Source: Clostridia bacterium (GTDB taxonomy: Bacteria > Bacillota_A > Clostridia > Christensenellales > Aristaeellaceae). From it: DNA of 64,000 nt. The stretch's first letter is position 1. Every line of letters starts with the position of its first letter. Location of the stretch: NCBI GenBank assembly GCA_017525805.1, contig JAFXSH010000113.1, positions 124,001-188,000 on the forward strand, written 5' to 3'. Under the pieces are notes generated by a model. The model had not been told where the DNA came from. It did no database searches and saw only the letters and a program-made list of their open reading frames with translations. Below, piece by piece: positions 15,510 through 24,930 of this stretch. Position numbers and translations under genes: made by a program.

Positions 15510-17831
15510 ATGTACAAACGCCTGCTTGCGATACTTCTGATCTGCGCCGTGATCCTTCCGTGTCCCACCCTTACAATGGCGGACACGGCCCCGGCCAGCG
15601 CGCCCATGACGGCGGGAAACGCCCAAAACGGCATGGTGCGGGTGCGCCTTGCTTCCTTGGGTGATTTTTCTTCCCTGACTTTGACCGTTTCCGGCAACTA
15701 TTCCGTCAGCGGCGCGGCGGCGCGCGCCTTGGGCGGCGGCGCGTCGGTCACGGTGAAGTTCAACAGCGCTTCGGGCCGCTGGACGCTGATCAGCGGCGGC
15801 GTTTCCACTGATATGGGGGCGTCCTTCCGCCTGAGCCGCCACGCGTCCGACGGGCAGAACGGCATCAAAATCGCCCAGGGCCGCGTGCCCAACAACCTGT
15901 ATCCGGGCGACTTCCAATTCATCGCCCGGAACAATAACGGCAGCTACGTTCCCTGGGTGATCGCCCATATCTACATGGAAGATTATCTGTACGGCGTGGT
16001 ACCCTATGAAATGGGGGATTCCTCCGGCATAGAAGCGCTGAAAGCCCAGGCCGTGGCTGCCCGCACCTATACCCTGCGCCGCATGACCGAATCGGGTTCT
16101 TCCCTGTACGACGTGGTGGATACCACCGCCGATCAGGTGTACTCCGGCACCCCCTCCGGCAGCACCCAATGCAAGGCCGCCGTGAATGCCACCAAGGGCA
16201 TCGCCGTGAAAAATGGCGCTTCCTTCACCGCCACTTACTATACCGCCTCCAACGGCGGCCAGACCGAATCCATCAAAAACGCCTGGGGGACCCAAGGCCT
16301 CGATTACTTGGGCGTAAAGGACGATCCCTATGATCTGGCGAACCCCGATTCCCGGAAAGCGTCCTTTACCGTAAACGCATACGGTTCCCAAAGCGACAGC
16401 CGCGTGGGCACGCAGTTGGACCGGAAAGCCGCCGCGCTGTTCGGCGCGGGCGCGTCCGTCACCGCCGTGACAGCCGTATATGCCCATACTCCCAAATACG
16501 CTTCCCCCAGCCGCCTGTATACCAAACTGACTTTTGACGTGCTGTATACCCGGAACGGGCAAACCATGACCGGCTCCATGACCTTCAACATTTTCAATGA
16601 GCTGGAAAGCGCCCTTTCCATGAACCTGACCTCCGGCTCCAACGAACTGTGGTCCGTCACTCAGGAAAACGGGCGCTTCATCGTCACCGCCCGGCGCTAC
16701 GGCCACGGCATCGGCATGAGCCAGCGGGGAGCCATGTATATGGCGCAATTGGGTTATACCTACGATCAGATTTTGGGCTTTTACTACGCGGGGTGCACCC
16801 GGGTGGCGTATACCCTCACCCGCTCCATTTTAAGCCCCCTCGTGCCCGGCCAGGAAAGCCAGCAGCAGGTGTTCACCGAGCAGCCCGTCCCCCTGGAAAC
16901 CTCCGCGCCCGGCGCTTCGGTACAGGCCCAGGTGACCACGAAAAGCGGATCGCTGAATCTGCGTCAATCGCCCAACACCGCCGCCAAGGTGCTGTGCACC
17001 ATTCCCCAATACGCCACGATCCCCATTTACGAGCAGGGCGCTTCCTGGTGCAAAACGGCCTACAACGGTTATTCCGGCTATGTCATGACCGCATACCTCA
17101 CCTTTTCCGGTCAGCCCGCCGCGCCCACCCCCACGCCGGAACCAGCAGCGCTGTATGCCCGGGTGACCACGAAAAGCGGTTCCCTGAACCTGCGGCAGAC
17201 GCCCAGTTCTTCCGCTAAGGTGCTGCGCACCATTCCCCAATACGAAACCATCTCCATCCTGGAAAAGGGAGCTTCCTGGTGCAAAACAGTTTACGGCGGC
17301 GATACGGGCTACGTCATGACCCAGTTTCTCACCTTCACCTCTGCCGCTTCTCCCACGCCGTCGCCCCAGCCGGTACAGCCCTCCGGCATGTCTGCTCGGG
17401 TAACGACCCAAAGCGGTTCCCTGAATTTGCGTCAAGCTCCCAACACTTCCGCCAAAGTGCTGCGCACCATTCCGCGGAACGATATGGTTTCCGTGCAGGA
17501 GCAAGGCGCGGAGTGGTGCCATGTGGCCTACGACGGCACCACCGGCTACGTCATGACCAAGTTTCTTGCATTTTCCAGCACTGCCACCCCTGCACCGGAC
17601 AGCGATATCCGTCTGACGCCGCTTGACGCGCCCCTTCCGGCGCGGATCATGCCCACATCCGGCAGCCTGAACCTGCGGGACGGCTGTTCCCTGTCCGCTA
17701 AGGTGCTGCTGGAAATGCCCAAGTACGATATGCTTTTGGTCACCGCCTTAGGCGATACCTGGTGTGCCGTGCAGTACGAGGGCCATTCCGGCTACTGTAT
17801 GACCAACTATCTGGAGTTCACCCATGAATAA
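15510..17831 (+). CDS. Secreted SpoIID/LytB-domain protein with four SH3 repeats
   Basis: A 773-residue exported protein with a signal peptide (RLLAILLICAVILPCPTLTMA). Residues about 140-440 are a SpoIID/LytB domain: HIYMEDYLYGVVPYEMGD contains the glutamate expected to be catalytic in SpoIID lytic transglycosylases, followed by KAQAVAARTYTLRRM, YYTASNGGQTESIKNAWG and YGHGIGMSQRGAMYMA. The C-terminal 300 residues are four bacterial SH3 repeats (each with SGSLNLR, AKVL, W-C and GYVMT or GYCMT), joined by Pro/Thr linkers. It probably binds and cuts denuded peptidoglycan. The ATG at 15510 is preceded by GGAGGAAGG. It overlaps the next gene by eight bases. Confidence 0.9.
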   Translation: MYKRLLAILLICAVILPCPTLTMADTAPASAPMTAGNAQNGMVRVRLASLGDFSSLTLTVSGNYSVSGAAARALGGGASVTVKFNSASGRWTLISGGVSTDMGASFRLSRHASDGQNGIKIAQGRVPNNLYPGDFQFIARNNNGSYVPWVIAHIYMEDYLYGVVPYEMGDSSGIEALKAQAVAARTYTLRRMTESGSSLYDVVDTTADQVYSGTPSGSTQCKAAVNATKGIAVKNGASFTATYYTASNGGQTESIKNAWGTQGLDYLGVKDDPYDLANPDSRKASFTVNAYGSQSDSRVGTQLDRKAAALFGAGASVTAVTAVYAHTPKYASPSRLYTKLTFDVLYTRNGQTMTGSMTFNIFNELESALSMNLTSGSNELWSVTQENGRFIVTARRYGHGIGMSQRGAMYMAQLGYTYDQILGFYYAGCTRVAYTLTRSILSPLVPGQESQQQVFTEQPVPLETSAPGASVQAQVTTKSGSLNLRQSPNTAAKVLCTIPQYATIPIYEQGASWCKTAYNGYSGYVMTAYLTFSGQPAAPTPTPEPAALYARVTTKSGSLNLRQTPSSSAKVLRTIPQYETISILEKGASWCKTVYGGDTGYVMTQFLTFTSAASPTPSPQPVQPSGMSARVTTQSGSLNLRQAPNTSAKVLRTIPRNDMVSVQEQGAEWCHVAYDGTTGYVMTKFLAFSSTATPAPDSDIRLTPLDAPLPARIMPTSGSLNLRDGCSLSAKVLLEMPKYDMLLVTALGDTWCAVQYEGHSGYCMTNYLEFTHE

Positions 17832-18585
17832 CGAAGAAATGGACCTGCTGCTGCCCGGAGAGCGCATCGACGATCTGCAATGGAAAAATCTGCGTATCAT
17901 CCAATCGCCGGACGCTTTCCGCTTCGGCATGGACGCGGTGCTGCTGGCGGATTTTGCCCGCGTGCGGCCCCGGAGCCGGGTATGCGATTTGGGCACCGGC
18001 ACGGGCATCCTGCCCCTGCTGCTCTCCGGCCGGGCGGAGGGCTGCGTTTTCGACGCCGTCGAGATCCAGCCGGACGCCGCCCAAAGGGCTGCCCGCAGCG
18101 TGCGGCTCAACGGCCTTGAAAACAGGATCGCCGTGCATAACCGGGACCTGAAAGAGGTTCGTTCCTTTCTTCCCCACGCCGCTTTTGATCTTGTGATCTG
18201 CAATCCGCCTTACAGTCCCGCCCAGGCCTCCCTGCACAGTCCCGTTGCCGCCCTGCGCGCCGCCCGCCAGGAAACGGAATGTACCTTGGGCGATATCGCG
18301 GCGGCGGCGGCTTTCCTGCTGCGGGGCCGGGCACGGTTTTCCCTGATGCTGCCCGCCGCGAGGCTCACCGATGCCTTTGAAACCCTGCGCCTGCACCGGC
18401 TGGAGCCCAAGCGCCTGCGCTTCGTCCACGCCAACGCGGAACGTCCCGCAAGGCTTTCCCTGATCGAAGCTCTGCTGGACGTGAATCCCGGCCTGATCAT
18501 CGAACCGCCCCTGATCGTGAAAAACTCCGACGGGACGGACACGGCGGAAATCGCCCGCATCTACCACCAGGATCAATCAGAATAG
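17824..18585 (+). CDS. TrmN6-like tRNA (adenine-N6)-methyltransferase
   Basis: A 253-residue class I methyltransferase. It has an N-terminal segment typical of the YfiC/TrmN6 group (LLPGERIDDLQWKNLRIIQSPDAFRFGMDAVLLADF), the SAM-binding VCDLGTGTGILPLLL, and the N6-adenine signature NPPY in LVICNPPYSP. These enzymes modify A37 in tRNA1(Val). The later segment RLTDAFETLRLHRLEPKRLRFVH fits the same group. It starts within the last eight bases of the SpoIID gene, so the two are translationally coupled despite unrelated roles. Confidence 0.85.
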   Translation: MNNEEMDLLLPGERIDDLQWKNLRIIQSPDAFRFGMDAVLLADFARVRPRSRVCDLGTGTGILPLLLSGRAEGCVFDAVEIQPDAAQRAARSVRLNGLENRIAVHNRDLKEVRSFLPHAAFDLVICNPPYSPAQASLHSPVAALRAARQETECTLGDIAAAAAFLLRGRARFSLMLPAARLTDAFETLRLHRLEPKRLRFVHANAERPARLSLIEALLDVNPGLIIEPPLIVKNSDGTDTAEIARIYHQDQSE

Positions 18586-18596
18586 CCGCTTTATTG

Positions 18597-18627
18597 AAAA
18601 AACGCCGGGGGAACCGGCGGTTTTTCG
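18597..18627. terminator. Bidirectional terminator between the methyltransferase gene and lon
   Basis: Six A, then CGCCGG (18603-18608), a 5-base loop, CCGGCG (18614-18619) and a T-run at 18621-18625. Having both an A-tract and a T-tract, it can end transcription from both convergent genes. Confidence 0.75.
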
Positions 18628-18628
18628 T

Positions 18629-20974
18629 TTATTCTTCTTTGGGCAGCAGGGCAGCTGCCAGTACATCCCCGATACTTTCGGCGGGTATGATTTGGAACTG
18701 TGCCAGCACGTGAGACGGCACGTCCTCCAGGTCCTTCTGGTTTTCCTTGGGCAGCAGGATGGTTTTGATGCCCGCCCGGTAGGCCGCCAGCAGCTTTTCC
18801 TTCACGCCGCCGATGGGCAGCACCCGGCCCCGCAGGGTGATTTCCCCGGTCATGGCCACGTCCTGGCGCACCTTGCGGCCCGTCAGGGCGGAAACCAGGG
18901 CGGTTGCCATGGTGACGCCCGCACTGGGGCCGTCCTTGGGCACCGCGCCTTCGGGCACGTGGATGTGGATGTCCAGGTTCTTGTGGAATTCCCCGTCCAG
19001 GCCGAATTCAGCCGCGTGGGCCCGCACCCAGGAAAGGGCCGCCATGGCGGATTCCTTCATCACGTCGCCCAACTGGCCGGTGAGCTTGATTTGCCCCGTG
19101 CCCTGCATGGTGGCGCATTCCACGGCTAAGGTTTCACCCCCCACTGTGGTATAGGCCAGGCCGTTGACCACGCCCACCTGGGGCTCCTTTTCCGGCGCTT
19201 CCCGGAGGTAGCGCGGCGCGCCGAGGAACTTTTCCACCGTCTGGGGGGATACGGACACGGTTTCCTTATCTTCCTCCAGCATTTCCACCGCCGCCTTGCG
19301 CACCACACGGGCAATGGTCCGGGACAGGGTGCGCACCCCCGCTTCCCTCGTATATCCCTCGATGATGTGCTTCATGGCGGCGTCGCTGATCTTCACGGAT
19401 TTGGGCGGCAGGCCATGCTCCCCGGTCTGCTTGGGCAGCAGATGCTTTTTGGCGATGTGCAGCTTTTCCTCTTCCGTATAGCTGGGCACCTCGATCACTT
19501 CCATCCGGTCCAGCAGGGGACCGGGGATGGTGTCCATGGTGTTGGCGGTGGTGATGAACATGACCTTGGAAAGATCAAAGGGCAGTTCCATGTAGTGATC
19601 CCGGAAAGCGCTGTTCTGTTCCCCGTCCAGCACCTCCAGCATGGCGGAGGCAGGATCGCCCCGGAAATCGTGGCTCATTTTGTCGATTTCGTCGAACAGG
19701 AACACCGGGTTCATGGTGCCTGCCCGCTTCATGGCCTCGATGATGCGGCCGGGGATGGCCCCCACATAGGTGCGCCGGTGGCCCCGAATTTCGGCCTCGT
19801 CCCGCACGCCGCCTAAGCTCATCTGCACAAATTTGCGGCCCACGGCCTTGGCGATGCCCTTGACGATACTGGTTTTGCCCACACCGGGAGGCCCCACAAA
19901 GCACAGGATGGGGCCCTTCATGGCACCGTCCTGGGTGTTCATTTCCTTCATGCGGCGCACGGCCAGGTATTCGATCACCCGGTCCTTCACCTTGTCCATG
20001 GCGTAGTGATCTTCGTCCAGGATGCGGCGGGCGCGCTTCAAATCCAGGTTGTCGGTGGTGAATTTGCCCCAGGGCAGGTCTACGATCCATTCCACATAGG
20101 TGCGGCTGATGCCGATTTCCGGGGTGCCGGGAGCCATGCGGGAAAGCCTGTCCAATTCCTTGTTGGCTTTTTCCCGGGCCTCATCGTTCAGGGGCGTTTC
20201 GGCCACCCTTTTGCGCAGGTCATCCACATAGGTTTCGTCCCGGTCGCCCAATTCTTCCTGAATGGCCTTGATCTGCTCCCGCAGGTAATAATCCTTCTGA
20301 TTCTTGTCGATCTGCTTTTTCAGGCGGCTCTGCACCTGCTTTTCGATGCCCGCCAGCTCCGTTTCCCTAATCAGGATGCCGCAGAGGGTTTCCAGGCGCT
20401 GGGCGGCGTCGATTTCTTCCAAAATAGCCTGCCGGTCCTCCACCCTTGTGAGCACGTTTGCGGCGATAATGTCCGCCAATTGGTCCGGCTTGTCCACGTC
20501 TCCCACAGAGCGCAGGGTCTCCCCCGACACGCGCATGGAGGCTCGGGCGTATTCCTCAAACAGCTCGTGGGTGGTGCGCACCATGGCCTCGATTTCCGGG
20601 GTGATCACCACGTCCTGGGGCGGCACTTCCAAATCGGCCATCCAGAAGGGTTCTTCCTGGGTCACGGCCCGCATGACCGCCCGCTGGCGGCCCTCCACCA
20701 GCACGCGGATGGTGTCGCCGGGCAGGTTCAGCACCTGCTTGATCAGCGCCACAGTGCCCACCTGGCAAAAATCCTCCATGACGGGTTCTTCCACGTCGCC
20801 GTCCCGCTGGGCCACCAAAAATACCTGCTGATCCTCCACCATGGCCTGTTCCAAGGCGGCCACGCTGCGGGCGCGGCCCACGTCAAAATGCAGCACCATA
20901 TGGGGAAATACCATTAGTCCCCGCAGGGGGATCAACGGCAGATGCAGCATAGGATTCTTTTTCTTTCTTGGCAT
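18629..20974 (-). CDS. lon: ATP-dependent protease Lon
   Basis: A 781-residue LonA protease for cytoplasmic protein quality control. It has the N-terminal substrate-recognition domain ([23 protein letters not shown]), the AAA+ module (Walker [10 protein letters not shown], Walker [11 protein letters not shown]) and the C-terminal serine-lysine protease domain ([15 protein letters not shown] with the catalytic Ser, [10 protein letters not shown] with the catalytic Lys). Length is normal. The ATG at 20974 has GGGAG six bases upstream; the TTG at 20995 lacks one. It follows lonB but also has its own promoter. Confidence 0.96.
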   Translation of the reverse strand: MPRKKKNPMLHLPLIPLRGLMVFPHMVLHFDVGRARSVAALEQAMVEDQQVFLVAQRDGDVEEPVMEDFCQVGTVALIKQVLNLPGDTIRVLVEGRQRAVMRAVTQEEPFWMADLEVPPQDVVITPEIEAMVRTTHELFEEYARASMRVSGETLRSVGDVDKPDQLADIIAANVLTRVEDRQAILEEIDAAQRLETLCGILIRETELAGIEKQVQSRLKKQIDKNQKDYYLREQIKAIQEELGDRDETYVDDLRKRVAETPLNDEAREKANKELDRLSRMAPGTPEIGISRTYVEWIVDLPWGKFTTDNLDLKRARRILDEDHYAMDKVKDRVIEYLAVRRMKEMNTQDGAMKGPILCFVGPPGVGKTSIVKGIAKAVGRKFVQMSLGGVRDEAEIRGHRRTYVGAIPGRIIEAMKRAGTMNPVFLFDEIDKMSHDFRGDPASAMLEVLDGEQNSAFRDHYMELPFDLSKVMFITTANTMDTIPGPLLDRMEVIEVPSYTEEEKLHIAKKHLLPKQTGEHGLPPKSVKISDAAMKHIIEGYTREAGVRTLSRTIARVVRKAAVEMLEEDKETVSVSPQTVEKFLGAPRYLREAPEKEPQVGVVNGLAYTTVGGETLAVECATMQGTGQIKLTGQLGDVMKESAMAALSWVRAHAAEFGLDGEFHKNLDIHIHVPEGAVPKDGPSAGVTMATALVSALTGRKVRQDVAMTGEITLRGRVLPIGGVKEKLLAAYRAGIKTILLPKENQKDLEDVPSHVLAQFQIIPAESIGDVLAAALLPKEE

Positions 20975-21026
20975 ACTAACTCCCTGATCTATCAATCTTC
21001 CGAAGCCGCTGCTCCGGTACGCTCAA

Positions 21027-21055
21027 ATTATACCTGATTCCCACGGAAAATGCAA
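21027..21055 (-). promoter_or_regulatory. Sigma-A promoter for lon
   Basis: Minus-strand -35 TTGCAT (21050-21055), a 17-bp spacer and -10 TATAAT (21027-21032). It lies in the 85-base gap between lonB and lon. I see no HrcA-type (CIRCE) inverted repeat. Confidence 0.65.
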
Positions 21056-21059
21056 TGCT

Positions 21060-22724
21060 TCATCCCTGCGACGCGGCGGCAAGGGGCCGTTGGGCCACGG
21101 TTGAGGCGTCTGCGTTTTCCTCCGTAAGCTGGGCGGGCAGCAGCATCATGGAAAGCACCTGCTGCACCGTATCCACCAGGATCATTTGAATGCCCGCGTC
21201 CCGGAAGCGCTCCATGGCGTTTTCCCGTGGCGCCAGCACCCGGGAAAGCCCCGAGCGCCTTGCCGCTTCTGCCTTGGCGGGCACGCCGCCCACGGGCAGT
21301 ATCTGCCCCTGCACGCTGATCTCCCCCGTCACCGCCGCCGATCCGTCCACCGGCCTGCCGGTGAGGGCGCTGACCGCCGCCACCGTCATGGCCGCCCCCG
21401 CCGAAGGGCCGTCCACCGGCGCGCCGCCGGGGAAATTGATATGCACGTCGTTTTTTCCGTCCAAATAACCCAAACGGCGCAGCAGGGTAGCCACGTTTTC
21501 CGCCGAGGCGTGGGCCATCGACTTTCGGCGCATGGTGTGCCCCCCATTGCCGATGTCCTCTTCTTCCACGATGCCCGTCACCAGCACCTTGCCCGTGCCC
21601 GGACATACGGCGGCTTCGATTTCCATCACTGCGCCTTGGTGGCTGCCGTGCACCGCTAAGCCGTGCACCGCTCCCACCCGGTTTTCCAGGGCGGCCCGCT
21701 GGCCGGGACGCTTGACATAATGGCCCGATTCGATCACCCATTCCATGTCTGAAAGCTTGATCTCCGTCCGGCCCTCCAGCTGCGCCACGCCGGAGGCCAT
21801 CTGCACCATGTTCACCGCGTCGCGCCCGCAGGCGGCGTATTGACCCGCCAGGTTCGCCGTTTTCTTATGCATTTGGAAGCCCGCCCGTTTCGCCGCCTCA
21901 TAGGCGATGCGGGACACCTCCTCCGGCTCCAAAGCGCGGAAGAAGATTTCCATGCAGCGGGAACGCAGGGCCGGAGAAATGTCCTCCGGGCTGCGGGTGG
22001 TGGCCCCCACCAGGCGGAAATCAGCCGGGAGGCCATCCTTGAATATTTCATGCACATAGCGGGGCGTGCCGGAATCGTCCGGATTATAGTAGGCCGATTC
22101 AAAATGCACTTTCCGATCCTCCAGAACTTTCAGCAGCTTGTTCATCTGAATGGGATGCAGTTCCCCGATCTCATCCAGGAACAGCACGCCCCCGTGGGCG
22201 CGGCTCACCGCACCGGGCTTGGGCTGGGGCACGCCTTGAATCCCCAAGGGACCCGCGCCCTGGTAAATGGGATCGTGCACGCTGCCGATGAGCGGATCGG
22301 CAATGGCCCGCTCGTCAAACCGCACGCAGGTGGCGTCCATTTCGATGAAAGGCGCGTTGGGGCCGAAGGGCGTTCCTTCGCTTTTCTTGGCCGCTTCCAG
22401 GGCCAGCCGCGCCGCGCAGGTTTTTCCCACGCCGGGCGGTCCGTAAATGATCACATGCTGGGGATTTTTGCCGCACAGGATCGCCATGAGAGAACGGATG
22501 CCCTCCTCCTGGCCGATGATATCCTCCATCTTGCGGGGCCTCACGTGCTCCGCCAAGGGCTCCGATAAAGAGATAGCCCGCATCCGGCGCAGGTTTTCCA
22601 TTTCCTTGGCGCTTTCCCGCCGCCCTGCCGGTTCTGCGTTCCGTTGCTTTTTCAGCTGGGAAAAAAAGTATATCCCCATGATCACCGTAACGGTCAACTG
22701 TACCGCCGTCAAAATCCATCCCAA
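21060..22724 (-). CDS. lonB: Sporulation-type Lon-like protease LonB
   Basis: A 554-residue membrane-tethered Lon-like protease. It begins with one transmembrane helix (GWILTAVQLTVTVIMGIYFF), then an AAA+ domain with Walker [10 protein letters not shown] and Walker B GVLFLDEIGEL, and a Lon protease domain (DGPSAGAAMTVAAVSALTGRPV with the catalytic Ser; PVGGVPAKAEAARR with the catalytic Lys). It lacks the long Lon N-domain. In Bacillus, LonB acts in the developing forespore. The start is TTG at 22724, with AGGGGGG seven bases upstream and alignment to the membrane-helix start of known LonB; longer frames to 22802 run into alr. The lonB-lon order is conserved in Bacillota. Confidence 0.9.
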   Translation of the reverse strand: MGWILTAVQLTVTVIMGIYFFSQLKKQRNAEPAGRRESAKEMENLRRMRAISLSEPLAEHVRPRKMEDIIGQEEGIRSLMAILCGKNPQHVIIYGPPGVGKTCAARLALEAAKKSEGTPFGPNAPFIEMDATCVRFDERAIADPLIGSVHDPIYQGAGPLGIQGVPQPKPGAVSRAHGGVLFLDEIGELHPIQMNKLLKVLEDRKVHFESAYYNPDDSGTPRYVHEIFKDGLPADFRLVGATTRSPEDISPALRSRCMEIFFRALEPEEVSRIAYEAAKRAGFQMHKKTANLAGQYAACGRDAVNMVQMASGVAQLEGRTEIKLSDMEWVIESGHYVKRPGQRAALENRVGAVHGLAVHGSHQGAVMEIEAAVCPGTGKVLVTGIVEEEDIGNGGHTMRRKSMAHASAENVATLLRRLGYLDGKNDVHINFPGGAPVDGPSAGAAMTVAAVSALTGRPVDGSAAVTGEISVQGQILPVGGVPAKAEAARRSGLSRVLAPRENAMERFRDAGIQMILVDTVQQVLSMMLLPAQLTEENADASTVAQRPLAAASQG

Positions 22725-22798
22725 AGATAATCCCCCCTTTTGCCTACTGCTTATGATGGCAAAGGGAGGGAACATCCATACGCGCAATTTCAGGCAAA

Positions 22799-23935
22799 TC
22801 AAGAAGCGTCCATTTCAGCAGCGACGCATACCGGTTTTTCGTCCCGGAAATACACCCGGGGCACCCGGCGGCCAATGATGCCCATGCATTCGTTGCGGTT
22901 CAGGCTCCCCCATTGGGCGTAATCCCGCAGGTCGATTTCATCGCCCAGCAAGGTCACGGCATCCCCGGCCTGAGTTTCCGGGATTTCCGTCACGTCGATC
23001 ATCATTTGATCCATGCACACCAGCCCCAGCACCGGGGCCTTTTTGCCGTGGAGGGCCACGAAGCCCTTCTGGCTAAGAGACCGGGGATAGCCGTCGATAT
23101 AGCCCACGGACAGGGTGGCGACCAGGGTATCGCGTTCAAGCGGCGTATCGTCGTAGCCCACGCCCTCCCCCGCCTTCACCCAGGAAACGCGGGTGACGCG
23201 GGCTTTGAACCGCACCACGCTTTTGCCTTCCGAAAAACGCTCCCACTTCACCGGCACGTTGCCGTACAGGAACGCGCCCACCCGCACGGCGTCATATTGC
23301 CACTGGGGATAGCGGGTCAGGCCGATGGAATCCACCAGATGCCGCAGCCGGGCATGCAGGCCCCCGGCCTCGATTTCATTGACCATAGCGGTGAAAATCC
23401 GCTCCTGCTCCATGCTCTGTTCCCGGCTGCGCAGAGCCAGGTGGCTGTAAATCCCCTCAAAATCCAGGCCGGGCAAATCCTTGATTTTCAGCGCCTCCTG
23501 TGCATCCGTAAAACCCAAACGGTGCAGTCCCGTATCAAGCTTTACGTGGACCAGGGCCCGCTTCCCCATCTTTTCCGCCGCTCTGGAGGCTCTTTCCGCA
23601 TCCTCCACGCTGCCTACGGTCAGAGAAACGCCCTGCTGAATTAAATAGAGCAGTTCCCCTTCCCCCGCCGGGCCCAGCAGCAGGATATGGGCGTCTGGCG
23701 CGGCCTTTCGAACGATATACGCTTCCTCCGGCGCGGCCACGGCGAACCAGTCCGCCCCCGCCCCGCGCAGCGTTTCCACCGTCCGGGCGAGCCCCAGCCC
23801 GTAAGCGTTGGCTTTCACCACGCACATAAATACCGTTTTTTTATCACACAAGGATTTCGCCAGCCGGTAATTGTGCAGCAAAGCATCCTCGTCCACTTCC
23901 ATCCACGCCCGGCCCAGGGCTCTTTCCAGATTCAT
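22799..23935 (-). CDS. alr: Alanine racemase
   Basis: A 378-residue PLP enzyme that makes D-alanine for peptidoglycan. The PLP lysine is Lys41 in FMCVVKANAYGLG. Other signatures are HVKLDTGLHRLGF, EGIYSHLA, VRVGAFLYG, the catalytic-tyrosine region GVGYDDTPL, VGYIDGYPR and VCMDQMMIDVT. The ATG at 23935 follows GGAGG six bases away; the frame continues open to 24085 but only through the intron-scar region. It is upstream of lonB and lon on the same strand with no terminator between, so read-through is likely. Confidence 0.95.
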   Translation of the reverse strand: MNLERALGRAWMEVDEDALLHNYRLAKSLCDKKTVFMCVVKANAYGLGLARTVETLRGAGADWFAVAAPEEAYIVRKAAPDAHILLLGPAGEGELLYLIQQGVSLTVGSVEDAERASRAAEKMGKRALVHVKLDTGLHRLGFTDAQEALKIKDLPGLDFEGIYSHLALRSREQSMEQERIFTAMVNEIEAGGLHARLRHLVDSIGLTRYPQWQYDAVRVGAFLYGNVPVKWERFSEGKSVVRFKARVTRVSWVKAGEGVGYDDTPLERDTLVATLSVGYIDGYPRSLSQKGFVALHGKKAPVLGLVCMDQMMIDVTEIPETQAGDAVTLLGDEIDLRDYAQWGSLNRNECMGIIGRRVPRVYFRDEKPVCVAAEMDAS

Positions 23936-23992
23936 ATGCCGCCTCCGTAAGTTTTCATCCGTGTCAGCATAGCACAGGCGCGATGAAAACGC

Positions 23993-24075
23993 AATAGGGC
24001 AGAGGGAGGGCTTTAACCCTCGCCCCTCCCATTGCCCCGTACATACGGTTCTCGTATACGGCGCTACATCATAAC
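23993..24075 (-). mobile_element. Probable 3' remnant of a group II intron (domains V-VI)
   Basis: Read on the minus strand, 24065-24034 has the shape of intron domain V. It starts with AGC (catalytic-triad position), then CCGTA, a short ACG/CGT stem closed by AGAAC, an ATG bulge and the closing TACGG. It is followed by a G-rich/C-rich stem like domain VI (24030-23996), ending CCCTATT. I recognise this arrangement from the ends of bacterial group II introns. No reverse transcriptase or other intron domain is present, so it would be a degraded scar. The intron boundary is approximate. Confidence 0.5.
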
Positions 24076-24104
24076 AGGAGTTCAAGTGTCTCTTCCTTCA
24101 TACG

Positions 24105-24155
24105 AAAAAGAAGCGCGTGCATTGGGAATGCTTTTCGCTCCAATGCATGCGCTTC
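24105..24155 (-). terminator. Strong terminator after the TPM-protein gene
   Basis: A long near-perfect hairpin (24110-24125 with 24140-24155, one mismatch), followed on the minus strand by a run of five T at 24109-24105. It lies directly downstream of the stop at 24168 and separates that operon from alr. Confidence 0.8.
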
Positions 24156-24167
24156 ATTGCTGTGGGA

Positions 24168-24929
24168 TCAGAATTTTCCGCTGTGGCTGGTGTGGTGGGT
24201 GCCGGAGGAACCGGTGAAGCCGCCCCCATGTCCACCGCCGCCGGAGTTGGTTTCGATCTTGCGGCGGGTGGTGGTGGTGTACAGATAAATATCCTGCACA
24301 CGGTTGAGCTGGAAGGAGCCGTCCCGGATGTAGGACTGGGCGCCGATCTTCCGCCGCACGGTTTTCATCTGTCCCTTCAGGATCAGGGCCACGATGACGC
24401 CGATCACCAGACCAACGCCAAAAGTGATCATGGCCGCCCGCGTGGTGCGGTTCTTGGGCGTCATGTATTCCAGCCGCGCGTTCACGCCGGTGACGAAATG
24501 GGCCATGCCCGAAGCATAGTTGCTGATGCGCAGGTAGGGCAGCATATCATCCTCGATCTCGTACAGAGCGTCGTCGTCAAAGACCTTTTCGCCCCGCCCG
24601 GTGCAAACGATGGTATAATCCCGATCGCCCACGCCCGCGCCGGTGACCAGCAGCAGGATGATGCCGTCGTGGGTATCGCCGTAGCCGTAGCCGCCGTAAT
24701 CGTAGTAATCCCCCGCGTAATACCGGGGCACTTTGCCGTCGATGCTGGTTTTGGTGAGCAGCACCACGTCGAACTGGTATGTATCGCCGATCACGGCAAT
24801 GGCCTGTTCCAGGGCGATTTCCTCGGAATCCGACAGCACGTCCGCGTCGTCGATCACCCGGTTTCCCTCCGCCAGGGCGGGGGTAACGAACAAAAGCAAA
24901 AGCAGGAGCAGCGCAAGGATTTTTTTCAT
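24168..24929 (-). CDS. TPM-domain membrane protein
   Basis: A 253-residue protein with a signal peptide (KILALLLLLLLFVTPALA), then a TPM domain (about 24-145; NRVIDDADVLSDSEEIALEQAI, YDYGGYGYGD, DGIILLLV, CTGRGEKVFDD). One membrane helix follows (about 165-185; MITFGVGLVIGVIVALIL). The tail is rich in Gly, Ser and His (GGGGHGGGFTG, HHTSHSGKF), like many bacterial TPM proteins. The TPM fold is linked to photosystem repair in plants and has phosphatase-like or chaperone roles proposed in bacteria; the role here is unknown. It follows the zinc-ribbon gene with one base between. Confidence 0.8.
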   Translation of the reverse strand: MKKILALLLLLLLFVTPALAEGNRVIDDADVLSDSEEIALEQAIAVIGDTYQFDVVLLTKTSIDGKVPRYYAGDYYDYGGYGYGDTHDGIILLLVTGAGVGDRDYTIVCTGRGEKVFDDDALYEIEDDMLPYLRISNYASGMAHFVTGVNARLEYMTPKNRTTRAAMITFGVGLVIGVIVALILKGQMKTVRRKIGAQSYIRDGSFQLNRVQDIYLYTTTTRRKIETNSGGGGHGGGFTGSSGTHHTSHSGKF

Positions 24930-24930
24930 C

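Noticed and set aside
16915..17830. Regularly spaced repeats considered as a CRISPR or intergenic repeat
   Set aside because: The roughly 235-base units encode SH3 domains in one frame within the SpoIID gene.
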